This document shows, in pieces, positions 1 to 8,760 of a DNA stretch of 64,000 bases. Within the stretch, counting starts at the first letter, position 1. Each line of letters opens with the position of its first letter. The position numbers and the translations under genes are program-made. This DNA is from Streptomyces griseiscabiei (GTDB lineage Bacteria > Actinomycetota > Actinomycetes > Streptomycetales > Streptomycetaceae): assembly GCF_020010925.1 (NCBI RefSeq), contig NZ_JAGJBZ010000005.1, positions 62,001 to 126,000 of the forward strand, in the 5' to 3' direction. Below the pieces are notes generated by a model. The model saw only the letters and a list, made by a program, of their open reading frames with translations. It was not told the DNA's origin and ran no database searches.

Positions 1-1155
1 GTTCACCGGGCCTTCCAGGGCCGGCTCGGTCTCGAGATCCCCGAGTGCAGCAGCGGGGCGCTGGACATCCTCGGGCTCGACATCGTCGAACGACTCCTGC
101 TGCCAGCCCTCCCCCGACAGCACCGGACCCTCGTCCTCGGCTTCCTCCGCGTGCGGCGAACCGTGCGCACACGACGGACAGGCCGCGGCAGGCTCCGGCT
201 CCTCGACGCCGTCCTCGACGACAACCTGCGGCGCCGCACCGCGCCCGAACGCGGACGCGATCGCCGGCACCACCAGCCGGCCCTTGCCGTACTGACCCGA
301 CTCCGTCGTCCCGCGCACCACCTCGACCAACTGCAGCCGCTCCAGCCGGTCGACGACCTTCCCGCCGCCGGAAACCGAACAGCCCAGGGCCTTGGCGACC
401 GTGGCGTCCGCCCGCCCGCGGCCCTCCTTCACCGAGCCGCCGACCAGACGAACCCGACCGTCAGGCCGGGTCTGCAGAGCAAGGAGAAGCAGAGCCAGCC
501 GGTCCGTCGCCGCACCCCTCCCCCGCCGAACCGCAAGCAGCCCCGGCGGCGTCACCGGACCGTCCTTCGGGGCCCAGCCCGGCGCGAACAGGGCCTCGCA
601 GAACCGCAACAACGTCGCCAGGTCCTTACGGGCCAAAGCGAGCGGGTGCATCGGATCGCCGCTCTCCCGCGCGGCGAGCAGCGGAAGCAGCTTCCACTCA
701 AGGCCGGTCACCCGACCGGACTCCTCGGTCAGCGCCTCGGTCTCCACCACGCCGGCCTCGCGCATCGCGGGCAGCACCTTGTGGTCGACGTACGACTCTG
801 AAAACCCGAGCCACCGCCCCATCTCCCCCGCGCGAAGGCGGAGCACGGCACTGCGCGCCGGCGCCTTCGCCAACAGGACCACCGCGGCCAGGCGGACCGA
901 ATCCGGCGCTCGTTCAAGGGACTTGTTCGCCAGGAGACACCGCACGGCAGCGTGCAGGCGGGCCCGCATCGCCCGGTTCAGCACCAGCGGATCTCCAGGA
1001 CCCGACTCCGGGACCGGACCCGCCAACTCAGTAACCCCGTCCGCGCGCGCGTCGCGACGCCAGGACGAGCCAGAACGCTTAGAACGAGCCGCCCGATCAG
1101 CCGTTTTCGGCATGACTGAGCCAGCCCTCGAACGGACAGCGATGATCTGCTCCAT
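1..1155 (-). CDS. Two-winged-helix protein, possible plasmid replication or regulatory protein (truncated by window edge)
   Basis: The leftward reading frame is open for 385 codons from the ATG at 1155 and leaves the window without a stop, so the C-terminus is missing. Residues about 85-145 contain a helix-turn-helix-like stretch (GEMGRWLGFSESYVDHKV). A second region near residues 225-300 (ATVAKALGCSVSGGGKVVDRL) looks like another winged helix. The tail is acidic and has a CPSC motif. Two winged helices next to a parAB locus fit an iteron-type replication initiator, but a regulator is equally possible and no family was recognised. An in-frame ATG at 1113 is an alternative start; neither has a strong ribosome site. 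Confidence 0.6.
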   Translation of the reverse strand, partial: MEQIIAVRSRAGSVMPKTADRAARSKRSGSSWRRDARADGVTELAGPVPESGPGDPLVLNRAMRARLHAAVRCLLANKSLERAPDSVRLAAVVLLAKAPARSAVLRLRAGEMGRWLGFSESYVDHKVLPAMREAGVVETEALTEESGRVTGLEWKLLPLLAARESGDPMHPLALARKDLATLLRFCEALFAPGWAPKDGPVTPPGLLAVRRGRGAATDRLALLLLALQTRPDGRVRLVGGSVKEGRGRADATVAKALGCSVSGGGKVVDRLERLQLVEVVRGTTESGQYGKGRLVVPAIASAFGRGAAPQVVVEDGVEEPEPAAACPSCAHGSPHAEEAEDEGPVLSGEGWQQESFDDVEPEDVQRPAAALGDLETEPALEGPVN

Positions 1156-1397
1156 AATCGAGGTGGGAAGGGGGCACCGTCACCGCGGTCCGACTGGCTA
1201 GGGCAAGCACGAGAGACGGACCCGGCGACACCGGCATTCAGCTGGCGATCTGGCTGACCAACACCCCCTCCACGCAGTGCGAACGGCCCGGGATCGTCAG
1301 TCCCGGGCTCTTCGCGTTTCGGATGACTCTGCGGCAGGAGGCCTGTGGAAAAGATCCGGTCATCACAAAGGCGGCGATCGCTTCAGCGCGAAAGGTC

Positions 1398-1463
1398 GGG
1401 CGCCCGTGTGTCCGGGTGGGAAGCCGCCGCGTCTCGGCTTCCCACCCGGACACACGGGCGCCC
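1398..1463. repeat. Perfect 29-bp inverted repeat with 8-nt loop
   Basis: Arms 1398-1426 and 1435-1463 are exact reverse complements, each beginning or ending with GGGCGCCCGTGTGTCC. The loop is 1427-1434. There is no T tract. It could act as a terminator for the gene at 1648-2535, an extruded cruciform in an origin, or a single-strand initiation site. Confidence 0.85.
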
Positions 1464-1594
1464 AGTACGGACGAAGCCGGCCTGGAGCGCGCTTCGCCCG
1501 TCGGTGGCAGCTGTGTGAATCTGGGTTTTCCCGGCGGTGCATGCATACTGGAGCTGTCCTTACGATCCCGCGACGGCATATCCGAAGCGGCTCT

Positions 1595-1629
1595 CAACGG
1601 CGGCCCCAGTTCTTCAGGGGCCGCCGTTG
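1595..1629 (-). terminator. Hairpin terminator downstream of the 1648-2535 gene
   Basis: CAACGGCGGCCCC (1595-1607) and GGGGCCGCCGTTG (1617-1629) form a perfect 13-bp stem with a 9-nt loop, just past the leftward stop codon at 1648. No U run follows, as is common in Streptomyces. Confidence 0.65.
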
Positions 1630-1647
1630 TCTGCTTCGCTGGGCAGG

Positions 1648-2535
1648 TCACTCCGCTGTGGGAGCGGCGTCGAGGAAGGGGTCTGTTGTGCTGTCCGCCC
1701 AGGCGCCGACGGGAAGACGGACGAAGGGGTGATCGTCCGATTCGTCGATCAACCACTTCAGGGCCTCCCCTGCGGTGTGGGTCACCACGGCGTTGTTCGG
1801 CGTTGCCCATACGCTTGTGTGGATCGATAGCTCCGGGCTTGCGAGGGCCTGGCGTGCGGCTCGCAGAGCGGCAGAAACCCACGTGGCGAATCCCTGGTGC
1901 AGTCCTGTGGTGAAGGCGGTCTGCGACCAAGCCACACCATCCAATGACGCAGCCGCCTTGAGCACGATTACGTCGTGTGCACTCAGGTGGTGCAGGTCAG
2001 CCAGATCCGCGGCCGCGAGGCGTTGCAGCAGAGACAGAGGAGTGCCAGCTGCGCGACACACGATGCGGGTGTCTTCGTCGAAGTCTCGCGTCGCATAACG
2101 GATTTCAAACGGGTGCGGGAGGGCAGCTGCCCATGCTCCGACCGGGAGTTTGACCACCGTGCGGTCTGACGTCCGGGCAGCGTAGGCCCCCGCGTCCTGC
2201 GGCGTGTGAGTAGCAACGGCTCCCTCCTTGCTGGCCCAAACGACGGTGTCCGGGTTCGTCTCGGGTGAAGTGAGGGCGTCACGCACGGTGTTGAGGGCCA
2301 GCTTCTGCCACAAGGCCGTCTGCCGTGAGTCCTTGGGGTCGCGGCGCTCGCCGGGCCAGACGATGCGGTCCAGGAACGCGTAGCTCCGAATCACGATGAC
2401 GTCTTCGCCCTCGAGCGCCGATCCGTCTACGAGGCCTTCGTTGATGGCTCCAGACACCCAGCGGGTGTTGACGTCTGCAGCTGTGGCCACGCGATGTGGG
2501 GTGTGGCCGCTGCGTCCGTCCGTAGGGCTCGACAT
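1648..2535 (-). CDS. Unknown protein built of two copies of a ~105-residue domain
   Basis: A 295-residue protein starting at the ATG at 2535, chosen because GGAAGGAG lies about eight bases upstream. It is not recognised. Its two halves are clearly related. Each runs DVIV-x-LD-x-W, then AL(T/A)SPE, then a VWA block followed by AV-THT, and ends with (K/R)LPVGAWA and DPF. This pattern shows internal duplication of a domain. No signal peptide, membrane segment or catalytic motif is evident, so it is probably cytoplasmic. It stands alone between a terminator-like hairpin and an AT-rich repeat array, next to the partition genes. Confidence 0.75.
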   Translation of the reverse strand: MSSPTDGRSGHTPHRVATAADVNTRWVSGAINEGLVDGSALEGEDVIVIRSYAFLDRIVWPGERRDPKDSRQTALWQKLALNTVRDALTSPETNPDTVVWASKEGAVATHTPQDAGAYAARTSDRTVVKLPVGAWAAALPHPFEIRYATRDFDEDTRIVCRAAGTPLSLLQRLAAADLADLHHLSAHDVIVLKAAASLDGVAWSQTAFTTGLHQGFATWVSAALRAARQALASPELSIHTSVWATPNNAVVTHTAGEALKWLIDESDDHPFVRLPVGAWADSTTDPFLDAAPTAE

Positions 2536-2837
2536 CGAAGGGCTCCTTCCTGAGTTCGCCGCGGCGCGCTCGATCCGCATGTGATCGGTCCGCGAGTCGC
2601 ACCGTCGCGAGGAATGTTACGCCGTATCAACGTCCGCGCGCGCCAAGGGCGTCAAGTGGGCGTTTCGCGCGTTTCGTTCGCTCGCTGAAGCGTTGATCTC
2701 TTCACGTCGTATCGAAAGAGCTGTGTGAAGTGGGGCGGATGAGACGCTGCGTCTCGGAACCACGTCAGGGTTAGGCGGGTTAGCGCTACGGGCGAAGCTG
2801 AGTATGGAGGTCGGCTTGAGACATGCGAGCCTGCATC

Positions 2838-2945
2838 CCTACGTAGATAGGCAGCTAGGTAGGAAGGTGCCTACCTAGCTGCCTATCTGACTAACTATGT
2901 ACCTACTTAGGTACCTATTCAGTAACCTATCGACATCCCTATGTC
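2838..2945. repeat. AT-rich CTAGGTA/TACCTA repeat array (left of parAB), centromere candidate
   Basis: A patch far richer in A+T than its surroundings, made of repeated words such as GCTAGGTAGG, CCTACCTAGC, GTACCTA and AACCTATC. Inside it, 2845-2863 and 2870-2888 are a perfect 19-bp inverted repeat with a 6-nt spacer. It lies just beyond the 3' end of the parB-like gene. Similar words recur at about 5960-6160 on the other side of parA, so the pair may be the sites bound by the partition protein. Confidence 0.6.
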
Positions 2946-2973
2946 TGCTGGTCAGGGCGATGTGGCGCACGCA

Positions 2974-3008
2974 CTGGTGCCCCCCTGTGCTGCACAGGGG
3001 GGCACCAG
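2974..3008 (-). terminator. Hairpin terminator of the parAB operon
   Basis: CTGGTGCCCCCCTGTG (2974-2989) pairs perfectly with 2993-3008 across a 3-nt loop, directly after the stop codon of the leftward parB-like gene at 3034. Confidence 0.7.
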
Positions 3009-3033
3009 GTGATGCTGCGGCGAGGATGTGAAG

Positions 3034-3927
3034 CTACTGCTCCTCGTCTTCCTCCGGCCAGATCAGAGGTCCGTCCTCCTCGAGTTCGTCGAGAAGGCGC
3101 TGGACAGCAGCCGAGAACACGTGGACGGCGGTGCGTCCTCGCCCTGCAGACTTCATGTCCATGGGCATGGACTGAACCAGTTCCGCAATGTCCGGTCCGA
3201 CACGATACGTTGACTGTTTTCCAGTCGTTCCGACGCGTCCTGAACGCACATAGGCTGCCGCCAGTGCCACCTGCTCCTCGATGGTCTTCGGCAGGTGCCT
3301 TCTGAACGCGGCGTCGACGTACACGGCCTGCGTCATCCGCTTGCCTGTTGCTGCAGAGTCACTGACCATTCGCTTCGTGAGTTCCTGTGCCATCCCCTTG
3401 GTAAGGCGGACAGGAACGGACGACCATTCCCTAGCCCCGAGCATCAGGTCGAGCGTGCTTTCGGTCCAGGAGTGGGCCACAGCGCGGTGCGCGTCGGTCG
3501 GCTCAGGCGTACTCTCCTGCTTCTTCTTCCGGGAGTTCGGCTTCTTCGCAGGCTCCTTCGGGATGCTCTTGGCGGAGGTTTCGCCCTTGCCGTCGTCGGC
3601 GTTGCCGGGCGACTGGGAGGAATCTTCATCCTCACCTGCGGGAGGCGTCGCGACGTCGTCGGCCGGCGGAGCCTCGGACGCCGCCCTGTCCCCCACCTGC
3701 TCTGTGCGGGGCCCTGCTTCACCAGCCGATTCAGTGACTTCGGGTGCATGCGCCTCGGACGAAGCGTCCTGCTGAGCCGGCACGGGCGAGTGCTCAGCTT
3801 GCTGACCAAAGACGGAGTAGCCGACAACATCATCGGCACCGGCGAATGCCGGGTTGTCCAACAGGTTCCCGCCGAGCGGTGCCGCCTTCTTCCTCGCTCG
3901 AGACCTGGCCGGTTTCTCGTCAGGCAT
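3034..3927 (-). CDS. Plasmid partition ParB-like DNA-binding partner of ParA
   Basis: A 297-residue protein whose ATG (3927) overlaps the parA stop codon by eight bases, so the two are translationally coupled. Residues 1-15 are basic. The middle, about 45-140, is acidic, Pro/Ala-rich and probably disordered. The last ~120 residues carry a compact domain (RLTKGMAQELTKRMV, then VYVDAAFRRHLPKTI, then a basic GKQSTYRVG stretch) that could be a ribbon-helix-helix or helix-turn-helix fold. It lacks the classic ParB CTPase motifs. Position and coupling argue for the centromere-binding partner of ParA; the domain assignment is inference. Confidence 0.65.
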   Translation of the reverse strand: MPDEKPARSRARKKAAPLGGNLLDNPAFAGADDVVGYSVFGQQAEHSPVPAQQDASSEAHAPEVTESAGEAGPRTEQVGDRAASEAPPADDVATPPAGEDEDSSQSPGNADDGKGETSAKSIPKEPAKKPNSRKKKQESTPEPTDAHRAVAHSWTESTLDLMLGAREWSSVPVRLTKGMAQELTKRMVSDSAATGKRMTQAVYVDAAFRRHLPKTIEEQVALAAAYVRSGRVGTTGKQSTYRVGPDIAELVQSMPMDMKSAGRGRTAVHVFSAAVQRLLDELEEDGPLIWPEEDEEQ

Positions 3928-4825
3928 TGGTCACGGCTCCCTCGGCATCGTCGACGTCGAGGTGCTCAGCCCGCGGCGTCGGAAGCCGCCACTGGTCTCC
4001 AGGGGTCGCGAGGCGCTGGAGGATTTCTTCTGTGAGGGCCGTGTACGAACGGGCGACCACTCCGCCGGCGGTGACGACTGCCGGAACGCCGGTGCTGTAC
4101 GCCTTCGAGATGAGGCGGTTACGCCTGATCTCTGCGTTGAACGGCAACAGGTTGCCCTGGAGCATCATGCTTCGGACGTCAGCGTCCTCGCGAGTCTCAG
4201 AGGTAGGCGGGTTCGCCCGGTTGAGAAGCGCTCCAAGGAACGTGGGGCGGCCCTCTGCCTTCCCGAGCGCCTCGACTGCTGATCGAAGGACTCGTGCCCC
4301 CTTGACCGTGGCGTACTCGGGGTTGCAGAGGGTGATGACGGCGTCCGATGCCTGCAGACCGACCAGGTTCAGGCTGGAGACGGCGGGGGGCGTGTCGATC
4401 ACGGCGATGTCGTACTTGCCGGCAGCGCTCTGCAGGAGCTTGCGGAGGATGTAGGTGTCGACGTCCTGCGACTGCACGAAGGACTCCTGCGCCCGGGTCA
4501 TCGTGTGCTCGAGCGAGGCGAGAACGGCGAGGGTGCCGGCTCCCTCGAAGGGCTCCAGCATCGCCGAGACGTCGCGTACGTGAGGGAGGATGTCGGGGTC
4601 GTCCACTCCCTGGAGCACAGACTGCATGATCCAGCCGAGAGAATGAGCGACATCGGGGCCCCTGGGGGCGAGCGTGACTCCGAGAGCGGTGCCTGCCTGC
4701 GCCTGCGGCTCCAGGTCCACGACCAGGACGCGCTTCCCCGCCATAGCGAGTCGGGCTGCCAGGTTCACTGTCGTTGTCGTCTTGCCCACGCCGCCTTTTT
4801 GCGTGGCGACGGCCAAAATCCACAT
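3920..4825 (-). CDS. parA: ParA-type partition ATPase
   Basis: A 301-residue P-loop ATPase of the ParA/Soj family. The deviant Walker A (KGGVGKTTTTVN) sits at about residues 10-21, followed by LVVDLEPQAQAG near residue 35. IAVIDTPPA, the Walker B-like switch, is near residue 150. It drives segregation of plasmid copies by nucleotide-dependent binding to the nucleoid. The ATG at 4825 is chosen because GGGAG lies six bases upstream and the P-loop is at the usual distance from the N-terminus; a longer frame from 4858 lacks these. It is first in a two-gene operon with the parB-like gene. Confidence 0.93.
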   Translation of the reverse strand: MWILAVATQKGGVGKTTTTVNLAARLAMAGKRVLVVDLEPQAQAGTALGVTLAPRGPDVAHSLGWIMQSVLQGVDDPDILPHVRDVSAMLEPFEGAGTLAVLASLEHTMTRAQESFVQSQDVDTYILRKLLQSAAGKYDIAVIDTPPAVSSLNLVGLQASDAVITLCNPEYATVKGARVLRSAVEALGKAEGRPTFLGALLNRANPPTSETREDADVRSMMLQGNLLPFNAEIRRNRLISKAYSTGVPAVVTAGGVVARSYTALTEEILQRLATPGDQWRLPTPRAEHLDVDDAEGAVTNA

Positions 4826-5054
4826 AGCGCTCTCCCTATTGTCCTTACGATCGCGCACATCCTACGGCGTAGTGACGCTCGCCGTGTTGAGGCACTCGGA
4901 GTGGCAGGGAACGTCCGTGTTGTCCCTCTGAGGGTTGCCACGTAGTAACAGCTCTTTGGAGCGGGCTGGCGTCTGGGCGTGTCCTGGCGCCCCAAGGGTG
5001 CGGCCGTGGTGCCGCAGGTGCTGAGAAGGGCTCATCGCGTTGCCGCAGGCACGA

Positions 5055-5342
5055 GCGGAGCTGTGGGGCGCGGCGAAGCGCTGGTCTGGAAGACGGCGGG
5101 GTGACAACGCCACGTGCCCGCGCGAGGCAGCAGAGCCACAAGACCGTGAAGCGGAGCTGTGGGGCGCGGCGAAGCGCTGGTCTGGAAGACGGCGGGGTGA
5201 CAACGCCACGTGCCCGCGCGAGGCAGCAGAGCCACAAGACCGTGAAGCGGAGCTGTGGGGCGCGGCGAAGCGCTGGTCTGGAAGACGGCGGGGTGACAAC
5301 GCCACGTGCCCGCGCGAGGCAGCAGAGCCACAAGACCGTGAA
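5055..5342. repeat. Three exact copies of a 96-bp unit
   Basis: Units start at 5055, 5151 and 5247, each beginning GCGGAGCTGTGGGGCGCGG and ending CACAAGACCGTGAA. A fourth copy begins (GCGG) and breaks off at 5346. Because 96 is divisible by three, all frames stay open through it, which produces misleading long ORFs; no ribosome site supports translation. It lies about 230 bp upstream of parA. Confidence 0.9.
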
Positions 5343-5961
5343 GCGGTGATAGTTCAAGTCGCGTGCAGCTTCGCTCCTGAGAGCCTCGGTGCTTCAGCGC
5401 ATCGCAGAGCAGCGCGATCTCGCGAATCTGTGAATAGTCGAAGTTGGAGACGAGCCGATACGCAGGTGCGTATGCCCTTCCGCGAAAGGGCGACGTGAAG
5501 AGTGCGGAAGCAGTGGTGAGACTGCTTCAAGCCAAGCGTGCATGGCAGGCTTCCTGCAAGAAACCTTGCTGACATCAACAAGCCTCAAAGCCTGCGCTAG
5601 ACGACATGCAGACGTAGCCGTCGCTATCGAGCAAACAGTCGTCGCTCAACTCGGAGCACATTGGTATGGGGGACAACAACAGCCAATGGAGAGGCGGCCA
5701 AATGCCACACAGGTACACGAGCAAGTAACAGGCATCGGTTCGTGCATGAAGTTGCAAAACAGTGGATGGTGGGTTCTCTCGAAGTACTCAACAGAGCCCT
5801 GAGAAGTGCACAAGAAGGGGCTGGATGACCGAAGCGATGAATCAAACGGAGTCGGCAAGAGTAGATGACCATGACGCGCGAACCATGCATCAAGTAGACA
5901 CGCAGCGCAATAACGTAGTCAGCGCCTGAAAGCGCGGGGCAATACACAGCTACCTGCATAC

Positions 5962-6160
5962 GTGCCTAGGTAAATAGGTAGCTAGGTGACTGCCTATCGG
6001 GCTAGCTATGTGCATAGCTATCTAGCTACCTACGTACCTACTAGGATAGCTATTTGCATAGCTACTAGCATGCATACCGGCATGGCTATACTCCGACCTA
6101 CCGCCATACCTACAGTCTCACCTACCGAGCTGCCTATGTGGGCAGGTAGACAGCCTGACA
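5962..6160. repeat. AT-rich TAGCTA/CTAGGTA repeat array (right of parAB)
   Basis: Dense repeats of short words: CTAGGTA, TAGGTAGCTAGG, GCATAGCTA twice, TAGCTACCTACGTACC, CATACCTAC and CACCTACC. Many are inverted relative to one another. The words match those of the array at 2838-2945, so the two arrays bracket the partition genes. They could be centromere repeats or replication iterons. Confidence 0.6.
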
Positions 6161-6262
6161 GATGCAACGAGCCTATCTCTCAGGGCGACCTGAGACATGG
6201 GCGTGGAGTGCTGTGTTCGGCACTCGCACGCGCCCCGACACAGAGGGCTCTTGCGGAGCGCT

Positions 6263-6277
6263 GACTCTGTCCACAGG
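6263..6277 (+). promoter_or_regulatory. GACTCTGTCCACAGG element upstream of the spread gene
   Basis: One of a family of near-identical elements in this window, each pointing toward the following gene. Here it ends about 45 bases before the GTG of the DUF2637 gene. The core CTGTCCACAG is an imperfect palindrome that also matches most of the Streptomyces DnaA box TTGTCCACA. Confidence 0.55.
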
Positions 6278-6322
6278 TGGGTCGCTGCACGCTTCTCTGA
6301 CTCGGATCAGAGGGAGTGAGAA

Positions 6323-7714
6323 GTGGAGCGCAGCGAAGGACACATTCGCTTGAACCGAACCCAGCGCGGCCTGATCGCCGTAGTGGTGGCGGGAGCCTTG
6401 GTCATCGCGGCGATCGGCTTCGCTGGATCGTACTCGGCAGTGCGGGAACTCGCGATCCGCAAGGGCTTTGGAGCCTTTGCCACTGTGTTCCCGATCGGCG
6501 TCGACGCTGGCATCGCGGTACTTCTGGCCCTGGATCTGCTGCTGACGTGGCTCCGGATGCCGTTCCCGATGCTGCGCCAAGCTGCGTGGCTCCTCACCGC
6601 TGCGACGATCGGCTTCAACGCGGCGGCGGCTTGGCCGGATCCGGTGGGGGTCGGAATGCACAGTGTCATTCCGATCCTCTTCGTGGTGACGGTCGAAGCG
6701 GCCCGGCACGCTGTCGGTCGCCTGGCTGCCATCACAGCGGACCGACACATGGAGAGCGTGCGTCTGTGGCGATGGATCCTTTCCCCGCTGCCCACCTTCA
6801 AGCTCTGGCGCCGGATGATGCTGTGGGAGATCCGGAAGTATGACGACGTGATTCATGCCGAGCAGCAGCGGCTGATCTACCAGAGCCGGCTACGAGGGCG
6901 GTACGGACGGGGGTGGCGTTGGAAGGCGCCTGTTGAGGAGCTACTGCCGCTGCGAATCGCGCGGTTTGGAGTCCCCCTGGAGGAACCCAGTCAGCCGCAA
7001 TCTCGCGCGTCAGGAGTGTGCGCCGATTCAGCCACCCACGAACTGGAGATGTCCTCGGACAGCTGTCGCCTGACTGTGAAGAACGATGCGAGCGCGATTC
7101 GAGCAGGTCACCTTCGGGGCACGGAGCCCGTGGCTGGCGAGCCGATACTCGACGACGTGAAGGTCGAAAGGGCCGTCGGTGATGGCTCGCGAGATGAACA
7201 AGAGGACTACTCGCCAGAAGGAGAACCGTCCTCGGGCGAGTCCTCGGTTGGGGCCGTAGGAGCCCGGAGCGTAGCGACGCAAGATCCGGATGCCCAGGAA
7301 GAGGTCGGCGGCGATGAGCTGATGCCGGCGAAGCACAGCGCAGATCGCGTGACGAAGGATCTCGGCGGTGAGATGCCAGCTGGCAAAACCGGATCCGAGC
7401 CTGTGGAGCCGAGCTCGGGGGAGGGGCCGAGGGCTGGCCGCGGCGAGGGTGCCCCTGAGATGGGTGACTCAGGTGAACACCGCGGTCCGGCGAGTGCTGA
7501 GCACGAGGCTGCCATCGAGCGTCTGAAGTCGAATGCCGCGGCGGTCCGGTACGCGATGACGGTGCTCGGCTCCACACATACCCCGACTGTGGTCGATTGG
7601 CTCGCGGCCCACGGTCGTGACGTGAACCGGGGGCAGGCTCACCGAATCACGAAAGACGAGGAGGAGAGGCAACTGAGCGGTCGGCCCTTGACCGTGGTCG
7701 AGGGGTCCACATAA
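6323..7714 (+). CDS. DUF2637 membrane protein (SpdB-like plasmid spread protein)
   Basis: A 463-residue protein starting at GTG 6323, with AGGGAG seven bases upstream. Residues about 15-140 hold hydrophobic segments ([66 protein letters not shown]) typical of the DUF2637 family found in Streptomyces plasmid spread (Spd) proteins, which aid movement of transferred plasmid through the mycelium. A long charged linker follows, then a C-terminal block near residues 390-450 that resembles a helix-turn-helix (TVVDWLAAHGRDVNRGQAHRI). The paralogue at 51866-53617 shares the membrane domain closely but not the linker. Confidence 0.85.
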   Translation: MERSEGHIRLNRTQRGLIAVVVAGALVIAAIGFAGSYSAVRELAIRKGFGAFATVFPIGVDAGIAVLLALDLLLTWLRMPFPMLRQAAWLLTAATIGFNAAAAWPDPVGVGMHSVIPILFVVTVEAARHAVGRLAAITADRHMESVRLWRWILSPLPTFKLWRRMMLWEIRKYDDVIHAEQQRLIYQSRLRGRYGRGWRWKAPVEELLPLRIARFGVPLEEPSQPQSRASGVCADSATHELEMSSDSCRLTVKNDASAIRAGHLRGTEPVAGEPILDDVKVERAVGDGSRDEQEDYSPEGEPSSGESSVGAVGARSVATQDPDAQEEVGGDELMPAKHSADRVTKDLGGEMPAGKTGSEPVEPSSGEGPRAGRGEGAPEMGDSGEHRGPASAEHEAAIERLKSNAAAVRYAMTVLGSTHTPTVVDWLAAHGRDVNRGQAHRITKDEEERQLSGRPLTVVEGST

Positions 7715-7955
7715 GACCACACGCCGTTGCTCGTAAGGTCGGGCGCTGCGAGTCAGACTGGACCGGCTGAGGCGGACGACCTGCCGGTCGGTGTGCGGCC
7801 GAGGAAGAGGTCGGGGTAGAGATCGGCCCGCAGTAGCGGAGCATGTTCGATCTGTTCGATTCTTCGTCAGGAGCGATCCTAAGCGTCGGTCGCTAGGGTC
7901 CGGCATTGGCGGCGTACGTCAGGATCGCCGCATCTCGCGCGAGCGTGGGGGAGTC

Positions 7956-8528
7956 TCAGGCATCGGAGTGACTACTGCGGCCGCCGATGGTCTCCGTGAT
8001 CTCGCTGAGGATGCCGAAGATCGCACCCGCTTCGCCTTCGCCCCCGCCCTGGCTGGTCAGGGCTCGGCGTACGTTGCGGCGGGCCTTGAGGTGTCCGGCC
8101 CGCGTCTGAAGCGCCGCGGCCACCGTCGCCTCGAGGTCGTTGATGCGCTCGACCTGCTTCTCGGCGTCAGCCAGGTCGTCGGCGGTCACGGGCCCGCGGC
8201 TCATCCGCGCGTTCGCAGAGGACACCGCTTCGATTGTGGTGAGGGCGTCGGACCTGCCCTTGATCAGCCTCGGGAGCACCGGACGGCCCTGGGCATCGCG
8301 AAGCTCGGCGGGGCAGCTTTTGACCACCTGCAGGACGAGTAGCGTGCACAGGTCGAGCAGGCCGGCCGCACCGTACGGCTTCAAGCGCATCATCAAGGAC
8401 TCCACGTCAGACCAGTCGCCGGGCGCATTTGCCCCTCGGCTCCGGGCGAAGCTGCCGGCTTCCCGGGCCAGCATCGACCAGTAGGCGGGGGTCCCGGCAG
8501 CCGGGCCTGCAGAGGAAGTGGGGTGCAT
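7956..8528 (-). CDS. Hypothetical helical protein
   Basis: A leftward gene of 190 residues if started at ATG 8528; a longer frame to 8774 is possible but its N-terminus reads like non-coding sequence. The protein is mainly helical: a hydrophobic stretch near residues 45-65 (AGLLDLCTLLVLQVV), then a heptad-like region (DDLADAEKQVERINDLEATVAAAL) suggesting a coiled coil, and a Gly/Glu-rich patch before the C-terminus. No family is recognised. It converges with the spread gene and diverges from the coupling ATPase. Confidence 0.6.
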   Translation of the reverse strand: MHPTSSAGPAAGTPAYWSMLAREAGSFARSRGANAPGDWSDVESLMMRLKPYGAAGLLDLCTLLVLQVVKSCPAELRDAQGRPVLPRLIKGRSDALTTIEAVSSANARMSRGPVTADDLADAEKQVERINDLEATVAAALQTRAGHLKARRNVRRALTSQGGGEGEAGAIFGILSEITETIGGRSSHSDA

Positions 8529-8760
8529 GCTCTGACGGTAGCGGCTCGGGGGCGCGGCACGTGGGTTGGGGTGAGAACTCGCGGGCGCCCGGCTGTGGTT
8601 GAGAGGCATTCCGTGTCGGGCCGAGCTCGCCACCTCATCGGCGACGGCTCCTCGCACGAACCCGGTCGAGGCGCGCCCTCCGACCGGGGCTGACCACCGG
8701 CGAACGGCAGTGCTTCTCCAAGGAGTTCGCGGACTGGTGCGTCCACGGGGCGGGCGGGCG

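Larger units (their letters stand above)
1156..1647. other. Intergenic region with inverted repeats and a DnaA-box-like site
   Basis: About 490 bases without a convincing gene. It holds a TTTTCCACAGG word (minus strand, about 1342-1353) resembling a DnaA box, a perfect 29-base inverted repeat and a terminator-like hairpin. Open frames here do not look like Streptomyces coding sequence. The combination could be a replication origin next to the adjacent two-winged-helix gene, but that is inference. Confidence 0.4.
5346..6322. other. Intergenic region upstream of the spread gene, AT-richer, no supported gene
   Basis: Nearly 1 kb without a convincing coding sequence. Base composition drops well below the rest of the window from about 5540 to 6160. 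It contains the second CTAGGTA-type repeat array and, near its right end, the CTGTCCACAGG element at 6263. Short open frames here have poor codon bias and no ribosome sites. Confidence 0.5.

Noticed and set aside
45..1034. Rightward open frames over the left-edge gene
   Set aside because: Their products are Pro/Arg-rich low-complexity sequence, while the leftward frame has normal composition, HTH-like segments and no stop.
4845..5357. Open frames through the 96-bp repeats
   Set aside because: They exist because the unit length is a multiple of three; all frames are open and none has a ribosome site.
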